Part shown: positions 43,176 to 51,051 of the stretch, one piece after another | How positions within the stretch are numbered: position 1 is the first letter of the stretch | How the letters are laid out: every line of letters begins with the position of its first letter | Source: GCA-2725625 sp964574215 | GTDB lineage: Bacteria > Pseudomonadota > Alphaproteobacteria > Rhodospirillales > UBA2165 | Direction of reading: 5' to 3' | Assembly: GCA_964574215.1 (NCBI GenBank) | Contig: CAZNLR010000014.1 | Coordinates: 34,579 to 98,578, forward strand | Length of the DNA: 64,000 bases | Made by a program: the position numbers and the translations under genes | The notes under the pieces: generated by a model | Seen by the model: the letters and a program-made list of their open reading frames with translations, nothing else | Databases searched by the model: none | Told to the model about the DNA's origin: nothing

Positions 43176-43532
43176 ATGACCAAAGTACCGAAAATGGAAT
43201 TCGAAACGATAGAGGAAAACGCCGAAGCCGCGGCCGGACTATTGAAATCCATGGCCAATCAGCACCGATTGCTGATTCTATGCCGGCTTGGTGACAAAGA
43301 ATATTCGGTGGGGGAATTGGAGGAAATCGTCGGCTTGAGTCAATCAGCGCTGTCTCAGCATCTGGCGCGGCTCAGAAGCGACGGCCTCGTGCAAACTCGG
43401 CGGGAGGCGCAGACGATTTACTATTCGCTTTGCAGCGACGAGGCCTTTGTCATGATGAAGACGCTTTGCGCCCTGTTGCAGCCGACCGACGATGCCGCCG
43501 CCAAGGTTGCCGCTTCCATGGCGCGGATCTAA
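43176..43532 (+). CDS. ArsR-family regulator, SqrR/BigR persulfide-sensor type
   Basis: This 118-residue winged-helix repressor reads 'AAGLLKSMANQHRLLILCRLGDKEYSVGELEEIVGLSQSALSQHLARLRSDGLVQTRREAQTIYYSL'. Cys36 aligns with the first sensor Cys of BigR/SqrR ('LILC' before the charged turn). The second sensor Cys of the family lies near the end of the last helix. Here the candidates are Cys86 and Cys98, the latter about one helical turn earlier than in BigR as I remember it. Such proteins release DNA when persulfides link the two Cys. The next gene, a persulfide dioxygenase-rhodanese fusion 54 bases on, is the typical target. DNA binding at the site is expected but not visible. Confidence 0.9.
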   Translation: MTKVPKMEFETIEENAEAAAGLLKSMANQHRLLILCRLGDKEYSVGELEEIVGLSQSALSQHLARLRSDGLVQTRREAQTIYYSLCSDEAFVMMKTLCALLQPTDDAAAKVAASMARI

Positions 43533-43586
43533 GAATCAACGTCCTACGAAGTCCCCAATCGTTGCGAATAATTTTGGGAGGTACGG

Positions 43587-44630
43587 GTGATATTTCGTCA
43601 GCTGTTCGATAGCGTATCCTGCACCTTTACCTATTTGCTCGCCAGCCATGAAGGGGGCGAGGCCCTGCTGATCGATCCGGTCCTGGAAAAAGTGGGCCGC
43701 TATGTCACCCTGTTGAACGAGCTCGATTTGAAACTGGCGAAAGCCATCGACACCCATATTCATGCCGACCACATTACGGCCTTAGGGGCGCTCCGGGACG
43801 AAACCCACTGTATTACCGTCATGGGAAAGGAAAGCAGCGCCGACGTGGTGTCCATGCGGGTCGAGGACGGCGACAAGATTGAAATAGAAGGCATCAGTCT
43901 GGATGTTATGTACACACCCGGCCACACGGACGATTCCTATTGTTTCGCCATGCCCGACCGGGTTTTCACCGGCGACACCCTTTTTATCAGGGGCAGCGGA
44001 CGCACCGATTTTCAGCACGGTGACCCCATCGCCGCCTATCATTCCCTGTTCGACAAACTGCTGAAGCTGCCCGATGACACGCTGGTCTATCCCGGCCACG
44101 ATTACAAAGGCGATTCGGTCAGCACCATCGGCGAAGAAAAAAGGTTTAATCCGCGGCTGCAAGTCGGTTCGGCCGAGGAGTATGCAGAGATTATGAACAA
44201 TCTCGGATTACCTGATCCAAAGATGATGGATGTCGCCGTCCCCGCCAATCAAAAGATCGGCTTTTCCCCGGACCTGCCGGAGATTGAACGTTGCACCATT
44301 TCGGCGGCCGATGTCGTGGCGCGAACCGACCGGTCGGAGAATATTTTTATCGACCTCCGGGAAGAAACGGAACGGGAGAAGAACGGCATTATCCCGAACT
44401 CGGTCCACGTCCCCTACCTCAACCTCACCGATTTCATCAAGCCGGGCGGGATGTTGCACGCCCTTTCCAAGCAGACCGACCGTACATTGATGCTCTACTG
44501 TTCCTACGGGGAGCGCTCGGCTCTGGCGCTGGGCGAAATGAACCTCGCCGGGATGAGTAACGTATGCCATCTGGGCGGCGGCATGGACGCCTGGATCAAC
44601 GCAGACGGTCCGGTGGAGAAAGTTGGCTAG
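43587..44630 (+). CDS. Persulfide dioxygenase - rhodanese fusion
   Basis: This 347-residue protein has an N-terminal ETHE1-type MBL domain (about 1-235) with the metal motif 'DTHIHADHITALG', the conserved 'YTPGHTDDS' and the 'YPGHDYKGD' of persulfide dioxygenases. The C-terminal rhodanese domain (about 245-345) has the active Cys305 in 'LYCSYGERSALA'. The fusion oxidises glutathione or other persulfides to sulfite and moves sulfane sulfur, as in CstB/Blh. It starts at GTG 43587 with GGGAG upstream. The ArsR neighbour suggests sulfide-induced expression. It is convergent with the next gene, with stops adjacent (44630/44631). Confidence 0.93.
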   Translation: MIFRQLFDSVSCTFTYLLASHEGGEALLIDPVLEKVGRYVTLLNELDLKLAKAIDTHIHADHITALGALRDETHCITVMGKESSADVVSMRVEDGDKIEIEGISLDVMYTPGHTDDSYCFAMPDRVFTGDTLFIRGSGRTDFQHGDPIAAYHSLFDKLLKLPDDTLVYPGHDYKGDSVSTIGEEKRFNPRLQVGSAEEYAEIMNNLGLPDPKMMDVAVPANQKIGFSPDLPEIERCTISAADVVARTDRSENIFIDLREETEREKNGIIPNSVHVPYLNLTDFIKPGGMLHALSKQTDRTLMLYCSYGERSALALGEMNLAGMSNVCHLGGGMDAWINADGPVEKVG

Positions 44631-45671
44631 TTAAACCGGCGCAAAAATAAAGGCGCCGTCATCCCTTTCCGTACGGGAGATCCGGCCCTCGGTTTCCAAC
44701 ATGCGGATATGGGAGAGGGCTTCGCCCAGGGCGAAGAATAGCTGATGCCTGTCCAGTTCCCGGTCGAAAAGTTTTTGCGCGATCTCCAGTCCCGTGGCAC
44801 CGCCGTCGCAGGCCCTGAAGGCGTCTTCCAGCCGTTCCTCGTGATGAACATCGTACTCGTCCAGCCGGATATGCAAGCCCGTAAATGGGCGGTTGTGGCT
44901 GGGCAGGACTTTGGCCGAGTGAGGCAAATGCCGGAAACTTTCGATACTCTCGATAAACTCCCGCAGCGGATCGGATCGGGCGTCATGGCCGTGCAGGAGA
45001 ATGTTGGGCGTAATTTTGGGCAAAATCTGATCGCCGGCGATCAGCACGTCGAGGCTTTCACAGTAGAGGCAGACATGCTCGAACGAATGGCCACGGCCGA
45101 TAATCACTTGCCAGTCTTTGCCGCCGATATCAATAATTTCGCCATCACGAATGTGGTGGAACATCTGCGGCACCAGCGTATAGAGTTCTTTAACGCTGAG
45201 GACGTGGTGCGAGATGTAATCGATCTGCGCCTTATTGCACCCCGCCCGATGATAAAATTTCGAATAGACGTCCGGTTCGTTGGTGCCTCCCAGGCTTAAT
45301 ATCCGCCCCCAGGCCCACTCGCCGAAACTGCTCACCAACTCGGCGTCCCATTCGCGGCAGATCCATCCCGCCAAACCCATGTGGTCGGGATGGCCATGGG
45401 TGCAGATCAAACGGTTGAGCTTCTTGTCTTTCAAAATGCGGCCGAAAATATCGCGCCAGATATCCATGGTTTGGGTGTTGTTGATACCGGCGTCGATCAG
45501 GGTCCAGCCATCATCTTCCTCGATCAGCCACAGGTTGATGTGGTCGAGTTGGTAGGGCAGCGGCATCCGCACCCAATGGATACCCTCTGCGATCTCGTAC
45601 AACTCGCCCGGTTCGGGAATATGCTCGGTAATAAACTCGATGGTACTTTCGGTCACAGGTAAAACTGCCAC
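44631..45671 (-). CDS. MBL-fold metallo-hydrolase with winged-helix tail
   Basis: This 346-residue protein has the zinc motif 'LICTHGHPDHMGLAGWICREW' and 'IIGRGHSFEHVCLYCESLDVLIAGDQILP', then a C-terminal winged-helix-like part 'DGGATGLEIAQKLFDRELDRHQLFFALGEALSHIRMLETEGRISR'. This matches the MBL + WH group to which LACTB2-type hydrolases belong; substrates are usually unknown. The N-terminus 'PGELYEIAEGIHWVRMPLPYQLDHINLWLIEEDDGWTLIDAG' is typical. No link to the persulfide genes is shown beyond position. Confidence 0.9.
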   Translation of the reverse strand: MAVLPVTESTIEFITEHIPEPGELYEIAEGIHWVRMPLPYQLDHINLWLIEEDDGWTLIDAGINNTQTMDIWRDIFGRILKDKKLNRLICTHGHPDHMGLAGWICREWDAELVSSFGEWAWGRILSLGGTNEPDVYSKFYHRAGCNKAQIDYISHHVLSVKELYTLVPQMFHHIRDGEIIDIGGKDWQVIIGRGHSFEHVCLYCESLDVLIAGDQILPKITPNILLHGHDARSDPLREFIESIESFRHLPHSAKVLPSHNRPFTGLHIRLDEYDVHHEERLEDAFRACDGGATGLEIAQKLFDRELDRHQLFFALGEALSHIRMLETEGRISRTERDDGAFIFAPV

Positions 45672-45751
45672 ATGGTTGAGGAGAGCGGCGACTATACCGG
45701 CGCAATTCGCTTTAGCAAGGTAGCTAAATCGAGCTTACTAGATTTAACGGC

Positions 45752-46069
45752 CTATCGATTGGCTTTGGGAACACGGTTTTCCGCAATTTCGCGTTCCCGG
45801 CGTTTCATATCCGCGGCGCGGTTCTTGGCGATACGCTTATCGTCGAAATAGGACCAAACGGTAAGGAAACCAAAGATCACTGCGAACACGCCGCCCATGG
45901 CGGTCATTTTCCAATCCCAGTCCCAGGCGAGGCCGCCGGCAACGAAGGCGATAAAAAAAATCGTTACACCGGCATAGGAGCCGGGAGACGTCGGTACGGG
46001 AGATTTGTACACTTTGGTATCCCTTGATTTCCCTGGACTGTATTCACCTGCAAGTTTTAACAAATTCAA
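45752..46069 (-). CDS. Small membrane protein of unknown function
   Basis: This 105-residue protein has two hydrophobic helices ('SYAGVTIFFIAFVAGGLAWDW' and 'MTAMGGVFAVIFGFLTVWSYF') between a polar N-terminus and a charged C-terminal tail ('KRIAKNRAADMKRREREIAENRV'). The tail is rich in Arg and Lys, so it probably faces the cytoplasm. I recognise no family. It lies 16 bases downstream of the 304-residue gene and could be co-transcribed with it. Confidence 0.65.
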   Translation of the reverse strand: MNLLKLAGEYSPGKSRDTKVYKSPVPTSPGSYAGVTIFFIAFVAGGLAWDWDWKMTAMGGVFAVIFGFLTVWSYFDDKRIAKNRAADMKRREREIAENRVPKANR

Positions 46070-46085
46070 TCAGGCATTTGAATAG

Positions 46086-47000
46086 CTAATGAACTTTTTC
46101 CGGCGGCAGTCCCAGGCGCAGCCACGCCAGTTCCTGTTTTACCGCTTCCAGGCTCGGTTTATCCGGCGCATCCAAGGCCTCCGATATGATCTCCTTTTGC
46201 ACCGTGTGGGGAAGCCGTTCCAGATTTTCCAGAAACAGGAATTTAATGGATGGCCGTACAGTGTCCGAATTCAACAGGCTGAGGATCAGACGTTTCCGGA
46301 TATCAACCCTGAGGTTACCGGCTTCCGATAGCTCGAAAAACTCATCGACGAACGTTCTGGGTTCCAGATGACCGTCGATCAAGGCGCGTAAGTTCTCCCT
46401 TAAGGCTTGGGAATATCGTTTACGGCTCAAGGTGATGAATTTAGAGACGTTGGTCTGCACTTTGCCGATGATACCGGGATCAAAATCGCTTTCGGTAACC
46501 AGTTCGACGCAGTGCTTCACCACCGGATGTTTGGAGGTTTCGCCCAACATGCCGAAAACTTCAGCCGTCAATTTAGTGTGCCGGGCGCGCGGGCTCATGC
46601 GGACCGCCGCCGCCACCGACATGGGTGAATCGGGATCTTTGGTCGCCACCACGGCCAAGGGAATGGATTCCTCCATCGCCTGAAGATCGATTTCGCTATT
46701 CAGAAGATGTTCCGGCATCAACAGCGTGTTGTCGCCGCCCGGTGCATATAATGGTTGGCTGCTTTGATAATTTTCTTTGAGATTTAACGCCAGTTGCAGC
46801 CCTTCATTGGTTATTCCGAGACTGTTTTGCTGATTTCGAACCGGTAATCCGGTGCTGGTTTCCAAAGAATTACGAGAGAGAGATTTTTTTGCCGGGACTT
46901 TCGTCCCCCATTGATCATTCATGTGTTTCCGCCTTAAGCCACCACCGGCCCCATGGATTTTTATCTCTGTTGGCCGGATATTATTGATTGAAGCGGTCAT
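46086..47000 (-). CDS. Helical repeat-like protein of unknown function
   Basis: This 304-residue protein has a low-complexity N-terminal third (about 1-105, rich in Ser and Asn) and a helical C-terminal part (about 105-304) with a regular pattern: 'DPDSPMSVAAAVRMSPRARHTKLTAEVFGMLGETSKHPVVKHCVELVTESDFDPG...SRKRYSQALRENLRALIDGHLEPRTFVDEFFELSEAGNLRVDIRKRLILSLLNSDTVRPSIKFLFLENLERL'. No signal peptide or membrane helix. It looks like a HEAT-like or scaffold protein, which is only a guess from helix spacing. Its start faces the long AT-rich region. Confidence 0.6.
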   Translation of the reverse strand: MTASINNIRPTEIKIHGAGGGLRRKHMNDQWGTKVPAKKSLSRNSLETSTGLPVRNQQNSLGITNEGLQLALNLKENYQSSQPLYAPGGDNTLLMPEHLLNSEIDLQAMEESIPLAVVATKDPDSPMSVAAAVRMSPRARHTKLTAEVFGMLGETSKHPVVKHCVELVTESDFDPGIIGKVQTNVSKFITLSRKRYSQALRENLRALIDGHLEPRTFVDEFFELSEAGNLRVDIRKRLILSLLNSDTVRPSIKFLFLENLERLPHTVQKEIISEALDAPDKPSLEAVKQELAWLRLGLPPEKVH

Positions 47001-47266
47001 AGTAGAGCGCCGCCTTTGACAAAACCTTAATGGCGCAAAAGTATTGTCAAAAAGGTTAAAAAAATCGGTATATCTATATTTAGATTAGAGCAAGTAGTTG
47101 CGGCTTTTTCAAAATGTCGCCCTACACACCGGTAATTTATCAATATTTTGAGATATTTTGGGTGCGAATTACACCGCATTTGGTAACGATTGTTGCGAAC
47201 CAAACCAAAAAACAGCAATAAACCGGATTGAAATATTACTCAAACCAACAAAATTTCCGGCTATTT

Positions 47267-47291
47267 CCAAAAAAAATTAAATTTTTTTTGG
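47267..47291. repeat. 25-bp perfect interrupted palindrome
   Basis: Two 12-base arms (47267-47278 and 47280-47291), each of two C or G, eight A or T and two T or A, are perfect complements around a single A. It would form a cruciform or an A-tract bend, and in RNA a terminator-like hairpin on either strand. Nothing in its context says which. Confidence 0.6.
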
Positions 47292-47413
47292 ATTCCCGAC
47301 GTGACTCGTATGAGTCGTAATAATGCTTAAAAATCAATTCTTTATTGATTGGTTCTTTTACTTAAAAGTGCAAATAAGCCTTTGAAAAGAATCACTTATT
47401 ATATCGGGAATCC
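47290..47413. repeat. 124-bp structured element with 10-bp terminal inverted repeats
   Basis: GGATTCCCGA (47290-47299) and TCGGGAATCC (47404-47413) are perfect inverted repeats bounding 104 bases. Within lie GACTC-GTAT-GAGTC (47303-47316), AATCAAT/ATTGATT (47332-47338, 47344-47350) and AATAAG/CTTATT (47373-47378, 47395-47400). The layout fits either a folded RNA or a small non-autonomous mobile element. No target-site duplication was seen on either flank. Confidence 0.5.
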
Positions 47414-47677
47414 GGCGATTTAGCCGTCCTGCCAAGACTCCGTTATTTAAATATTTGAATCTATAGTGATTCATTTTTGCCACAATATGATGTGTTATAT
47501 ACTAGATAGGGGAATTAGTCTGTTGACAGCTACATCATTTTGAATATTAATTTTCCCATGCTTAAGGCATTGGGAGTCAAGAGCAAAATCCGAATCTCGG
47601 ATCGAGGGGACCCGAAGAAACGGATCTAAACAGACCAAGTTAGTTAGTTGAAAAGGTCTTTTAGGGGGTGCATGGGA

Positions 47678-47908
47678 ATGTACACTATTTACTACACGGA
47701 AAATGACGCGCCGGACGAACAGCGCATTGGTATGGTGTCGGCGCCGAATCTGACGATTGCACATCGGGTTGCCGAAATGCAGTTCATCAACAGCCGGATC
47801 GACCAAATCAAGGAATTAACGCCGCCGGAAGAGGAAGTCCGCTATCCGGGTGCGCGTTTCATCAATGGCGAATTTCGGCCAACCATCCATCACGACGAGT
47901 TAATGTAG
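47678..47908 (+). CDS. Small protein of unknown function (76 residues)
   Basis: This frame gives a 76-residue acidic protein 'MYTIYYTENDAPDEQRIGMVSAPNLTIAHRVAEMQFINSRIDQIKELTPPEEEVRYPGARFINGEFRPTIHHDELM'-like in layout: a beta strand start, a helix (about 26-44) and a tail. I chose ATG 47678 because AGGGGG (47664-47669) lies eight bases ahead; the in-frame ATGs at 47648 and 47672 fit less well. No family recognised. It sits between a structured leader and two strong hairpins after its stop. Confidence 0.6.
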   Translation: MYTIYYTENDAPDEQRIGMVSAPNLTIAHRVAEMQFINSRIDQIKELTPPEEEVRYPGARFINGEFRPTIHHDELM

Positions 47909-47960
47909 AGGTCGGCGTACAGCAAATATTACGGGGGGCTTTCGATTTCTTGGGGGCCCA

Positions 47961-47992
47961 CTCCTCCGAAGTGTAGGGGCTTCGTCGAGGAG
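47961..47992 (+). repeat. Strong hairpin after the 76-residue ORF
   Basis: CTCCTC-CGAAG (47961-47971) pairs with CTTCG-TC-GAGGAG (47980-47992), an 11-bp stem with a two-base bulge and an eight-base loop. It lies 52 bases after the stop of the small gene. There is no T-tract, so it is probably not the terminator itself. Confidence 0.6.
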
Positions 47993-48005
47993 AAACGGGG
48001 GAACG

Positions 48006-48046
48006 GGATGCGGCTCACTTGCCTGGGGGCCGCATCCTTCCGTTTT
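48006..48046 (+). terminator. Terminator-like hairpin before the ROK gene
   Basis: GGATGCGGC (48006-48014) pairs with GCCGCATCC (48029-48037), followed by TTCCGTTTT. The stem is strong and the T-tract partial. It probably ends the transcript of the 76-residue gene. Confidence 0.6.
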
Positions 48047-48139
48047 GGAAACCTGTTTCCGAAAGCGGCTTGCCTATTTCCCTATTAAGAGTAAAAATCG
48101 AAAACCGAACACAACGAGAACAAATTTCGTGGGTGGAGC

Positions 48140-49051
48140 ATGAGAATTGGCGTTGATTTGGGCGGCTCGAAAATTGAAGCGGCTGTCCTCGATGACGATG
48201 GCGATTTCGTCGACCGGCGGCGTATTGCAGCTCCGAAAAATGATTATGACGCCACGGTTGGCGCGATTACCCGGCTGGTGCAGGAAACCGAGGCGGCGGC
48301 CGGCGTTAAGGACCCGGCCATACCGGTCGGTGTCGGTATTCCGGGCGCCATATCACCGGCCACGGGGTTGATCAAAAACGCCAATTCAACCTGGCTGATC
48401 GGACATCCTTTGGACCAGGACCTGGCGGCCGCTTTGAACCGGCCGGTTCGGCTCGCCAACGACGCCAACTGTTTCGCCCTGTCGGAGGCCGTGGACGGCG
48501 CTGCTGAGGGGTCGCACGTTGTGTTCGGAGTTATTCTCGGCACCGGCGTCGGCGGCGGTGTCGTTGTGAATGGGCGTATCCTGGGCGGCCCCAACGCCAT
48601 CGCCGGCGAGTGGGGCCACAATCCCCTCCCCTGGCCGACCCCGGAGGAGCTACCGGGCGGTCCCTGTTATTGCGGCAAGCATGGGTGTATTGAGACTTTT
48701 TTGTCGGGGGATGGTTTGGCCCGAATCCTGGATACCGGCCTTAGCGCCGAGGAGATTGCCGCCAAGGCTGCGAACGGGGAATCCGCTTCAACCGATGCGC
48801 TGGCCCTTTACACCAACCGGCTGGCCCGGGCGCTGGCGAGTGTCATCAATGTTCTCGACCCTGACGTCATCGTGCTGGGCGGCGGACTGTCCAATATCGG
48901 ATACCTCTACGACACCCTGCCAAATCTCTGGCAGCAATGGGTGTTCTCCGACCAGACCGATACCAAACTGGTGCAAAACCGGCACGGCGATTCCGGTGGC
49001 GTCCGGGGCGCGGCCTGGCTTTGGCCCGGCGGCGCGGCGGAACCGGTCTGA
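48140..49051 (+). CDS. ROK-family sugar kinase (fructokinase / glucokinase type)
   Basis: This 303-residue protein is a ROK kinase. The N-terminus is 'RIGVDLGGSKIEAAVLDDDG' (phosphate-binding), 'RLANDANCFALSEAVDGAAEGSHVVFGVILGTGVGGGVVV' holds the catalytic Asp and the ATP loop, and the zinc site follows as 'GEWGHNPLPWPTPEELPGGPCYCGKHGCIETFLSG' (His plus three Cys). It would phosphorylate fructose, glucose or an amino sugar; the pattern with 'GHNPLPWP..EE.PGP.CYCGK.GCIE' is closest to fructokinase-type ROKs. Its stop overlaps the dinB start by one base (TGATG at 49049-49053), so the pair is coupled. Confidence 0.93.
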   Translation: MRIGVDLGGSKIEAAVLDDDGDFVDRRRIAAPKNDYDATVGAITRLVQETEAAAGVKDPAIPVGVGIPGAISPATGLIKNANSTWLIGHPLDQDLAAALNRPVRLANDANCFALSEAVDGAAEGSHVVFGVILGTGVGGGVVVNGRILGGPNAIAGEWGHNPLPWPTPEELPGGPCYCGKHGCIETFLSGDGLARILDTGLSAEEIAAKAANGESASTDALALYTNRLARALASVINVLDPDVIVLGGGLSNIGYLYDTLPNLWQQWVFSDQTDTKLVQNRHGDSGGVRGAAWLWPGGAAEPV

Positions 49052-50316
49052 TGGCGACCCTCTGCCGCGAATGCGGGACGCTGCAAAAGGGAAAAGCCCT
49101 TCCGGAACGCTGCCAGAGGTGCGCCTCGCCGCGGCTGATCAGCCATGACGAGCTTACCGATCTGGCGATCGCCCATATCGACTGCGACGCCTTTTACGCC
49201 AGCGTTGAAAAACGCGACAACCCGGAGCTCCGCGACAAGCCGGTAATCGTCGGCGGCGGCAAGCGGGGCGTGGTGGCCGCCTGCTGCTATATCGCGCGCA
49301 TGAAAGGTGTCCACTCGGCCATGCCCATGTTCAAGGCTCGCAAGGCCTGCCCCGACGCCGTGGTCATCCGGCCCAGCATGGACAAATACAGCCGGGTCGG
49401 TCGCCAGATCAAAGATATGATGCGGGATACGACGCCCTTGGTGGAATCCCTCTCCGTCGACGAGGCTTTTCTCGATCTGGGCGGCACGGAGAAACTTCAT
49501 CACGGCAGTCCGGCGGAAACCCTGGTCAGGCTGGTCAAGCGCATCGAGGATGAAATCGGCGTCACCGCCTCCATCGGTCTCAGCTACAACAAATTCCTTG
49601 CCAAGACCGCGTCGGACCTGGACAAGCCGCGGGGCTTCGCCGTCATCGGACAGGCCGAGGCCCTGGATTTTTTATCGCCGCGCCCGGTGGGCTCCATCTG
49701 GGGCGTCGGCCCGGCGCTCCGGCGCAAACTTGAAAAGGACGGGTTGACCACCATCGGCCAACTCAGGGACCTGCCCGAAGACGAGCTGATGAAGCGCTAT
49801 GGCGTTATTGGTAAGCGCTTGTCCCACCTGTCCCACGGCCAGGATAGCCGCATCGTCAATCCCGAGAGCGAGATGAAAAGCATCTCCAACGAAACGACGT
49901 TTTCCGACGATTGTAAGGATCTGGAAACCCTCAAAGGCCGTCTCTGGCCCCTGTGCGAAAAGGTGGCCGGGCGGCTGAAAAACAAGCAACTGGCGGCCTC
50001 GACCATTACCATGAAGCTCAAGACGTCAGGCTTCCGTATCCTCACCCGCTCCAAGACCCTACCCATCCCCACCCAATTGGCGGAAATCCTCTATCGCACG
50101 GCGCTGCCCCTGCTCGAGAAAGAAGCCAACGGCACAGCATTCCGCCTTATCGGCATCGGCGCCAGCCAGTTCGCCGATCCCGCCGACGCCGACCACGCCG
50201 ACCTCCTGGACAGTAGCCCCGAGGAGTACGCAAAAGTGGAAAACGTTATGGATCAGGTGAGAGAGAAGTTTGGCAATGCGGCTATTCAGAAGGGCAGAAC
50301 GACATTGAAGAAGTGA
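49051..50316 (+). CDS. dinB: DNA polymerase IV with N-terminal zinc ribbon
   Basis: This 421-residue Y-family polymerase copies damaged DNA at low fidelity. Residues 1-35 form a Cys4 zinc ribbon (Cys5, Cys8, Cys21, Cys24) ahead of the polymerase, an addition seen in Alphaproteobacteria and absent from E. coli DinB. The catalytic parts are 'IAHIDCDAFYASVEKRDNP' and 'PLVESLSVDEAFLDL'; 'GLSYNKFLAKTASDLDKPRG' and the helix-hairpin-helix 'GSIWGVGPALRRKLEKDGLTTIGQL' follow, then the little-finger domain. I chose ATG 49051, which overlaps the ROK stop, over an in-frame upstream start at 48937. I see no clear LexA box within the coupled gene pair. Confidence 0.95.
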   Translation: MATLCRECGTLQKGKALPERCQRCASPRLISHDELTDLAIAHIDCDAFYASVEKRDNPELRDKPVIVGGGKRGVVAACCYIARMKGVHSAMPMFKARKACPDAVVIRPSMDKYSRVGRQIKDMMRDTTPLVESLSVDEAFLDLGGTEKLHHGSPAETLVRLVKRIEDEIGVTASIGLSYNKFLAKTASDLDKPRGFAVIGQAEALDFLSPRPVGSIWGVGPALRRKLEKDGLTTIGQLRDLPEDELMKRYGVIGKRLSHLSHGQDSRIVNPESEMKSISNETTFSDDCKDLETLKGRLWPLCEKVAGRLKNKQLAASTITMKLKTSGFRILTRSKTLPIPTQLAEILYRTALPLLEKEANGTAFRLIGIGASQFADPADADHADLLDSSPEEYAKVENVMDQVREKFGNAAIQKGRTTLKK

Positions 50317-50455
50317 GGAGATAGTGAGATTTAATACCTTCCCATTTCTATCTCACGAAATGAAATGGTTTCCAATAGGGTTTCCTCGGATTGAATTCGA
50401 TAATTTTTTCCATATTTATTCCATCATCAAAAAATTTTTAGATTTTATGGATGTT

Positions 50456-50854
50456 CTACTCGGCACCCTCTCCGATAATTTCCAGCGCCGCATCTTTTAG
50501 AAACCCTGAACGGGTCGTGCCCTTGGCTTTGGCCATTGCGTCGATTTTATGGAGAACCGATTCAGGAAAGGTGACATTAACCCGGACGGCTTTCTCTCTA
50601 ATTTCGGGTGTGGACACCATAAAGGCAACGGCATCGGTATTATGTAGATCTGCCATGACGGTATCCAAAGACGAAGCACCGGGAACGGCTAGTCCAGCCG
50701 CCAATATACCCTCGATATGCAACGATAAGGCTTCGGCAGCCATATCTTTGGCTTCATCAAGACTGGTACCCGCGGTCACGCAACCGGGAAAATCGGGAAA
50801 ATCCACTCCAAAGTCGCTGTCTGCCTCTTTGCGTATGAGAGCTATGTAGTTCAA
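50456..50854 (-). CDS. hicB: HicB antitoxin
   Basis: This 132-residue antitoxin has the HicB N-terminal fold 'MNYIALIRKEADSDFGVDFPDFPGCVTAGTSLDEAKDMAAEALSLHIEGIL' that blocks the toxin, and a C-terminal ribbon-helix-helix DNA-binding part 'KAVRVNVTFPESVLHKIDAMAKAKGTTRSGFLKDAALEII'. It follows hicA by 12 bases in the same direction. The RHH domain would bind an operator upstream of hicA (51052-51097). Confidence 0.95.
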   Translation of the reverse strand: MNYIALIRKEADSDFGVDFPDFPGCVTAGTSLDEAKDMAAEALSLHIEGILAAGLAVPGASSLDTVMADLHNTDAVAFMVSTPEIREKAVRVNVTFPESVLHKIDAMAKAKGTTRSGFLKDAALEIIGEGAE

Positions 50855-50866
50855 ATCATCAATTCC

Positions 50867-51049
50867 TTATTCGATTCCGGCTATTTTCAAAGTCTTCCGA
50901 AGCGTCCCGATTGGAATGTCTTTTTGAGGGTGAACAACAGTGATGATCTTGTTTACACCCTTCTTCTTGAACGTCACATGGCTGCCACGGGACCTGACTT
51001 CGAGCCATCCGTTTGCTCTTAACCGTTTTATGAGATCGGTGCTTTTCAT
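50867..51049 (-). CDS. hicA: HicA toxin (mRNA interferase)
   Basis: This 60-residue dsRBD-like protein 'MKSTDLIKRLRANGWLEVRSRGSHVTFKKKGVNKIITVVHPQKDIPIGTLRKTLKIAGI' has the catalytic His in 'GSHVTFKK'. It would cleave translated mRNA when not bound by HicB. I chose ATG 51049: it fits the normal HicA length; a longer in-frame start at 51130 would run through the operator. The toxin comes first and the antitoxin second, the usual hicAB order. Confidence 0.94.
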   Translation of the reverse strand: MKSTDLIKRLRANGWLEVRSRGSHVTFKKKGVNKIITVVHPQKDIPIGTLRKTLKIAGIE

Positions 51050-51051
51050 AA

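Larger units (their letters stand above)
47001..47677. other. AT-rich divergent intergenic region with dense inverted repeats
   Basis: The 677-base gap between the leftward 304-residue gene and the rightward 76-residue gene has no plausible coding frame and is clearly richer in A and T than its surroundings. It holds a 25-bp palindrome (47267-47291), a 124-bp element with 10-bp terminal inverted repeats (47290-47413), and a short hairpin TCCGA-ATC-TCGGA (47589-47601) in the leader of the small gene. A promoter for the small gene may be TTTGCC (47476-47481) with TATACT (47498-47503), spacing 16. Confidence 0.55.

Noticed and set aside
47290..47413. Calling the 124-bp inverted-repeat element a definite MITE
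   Set aside because: No target-site duplication, and copy number cannot be known from this window.
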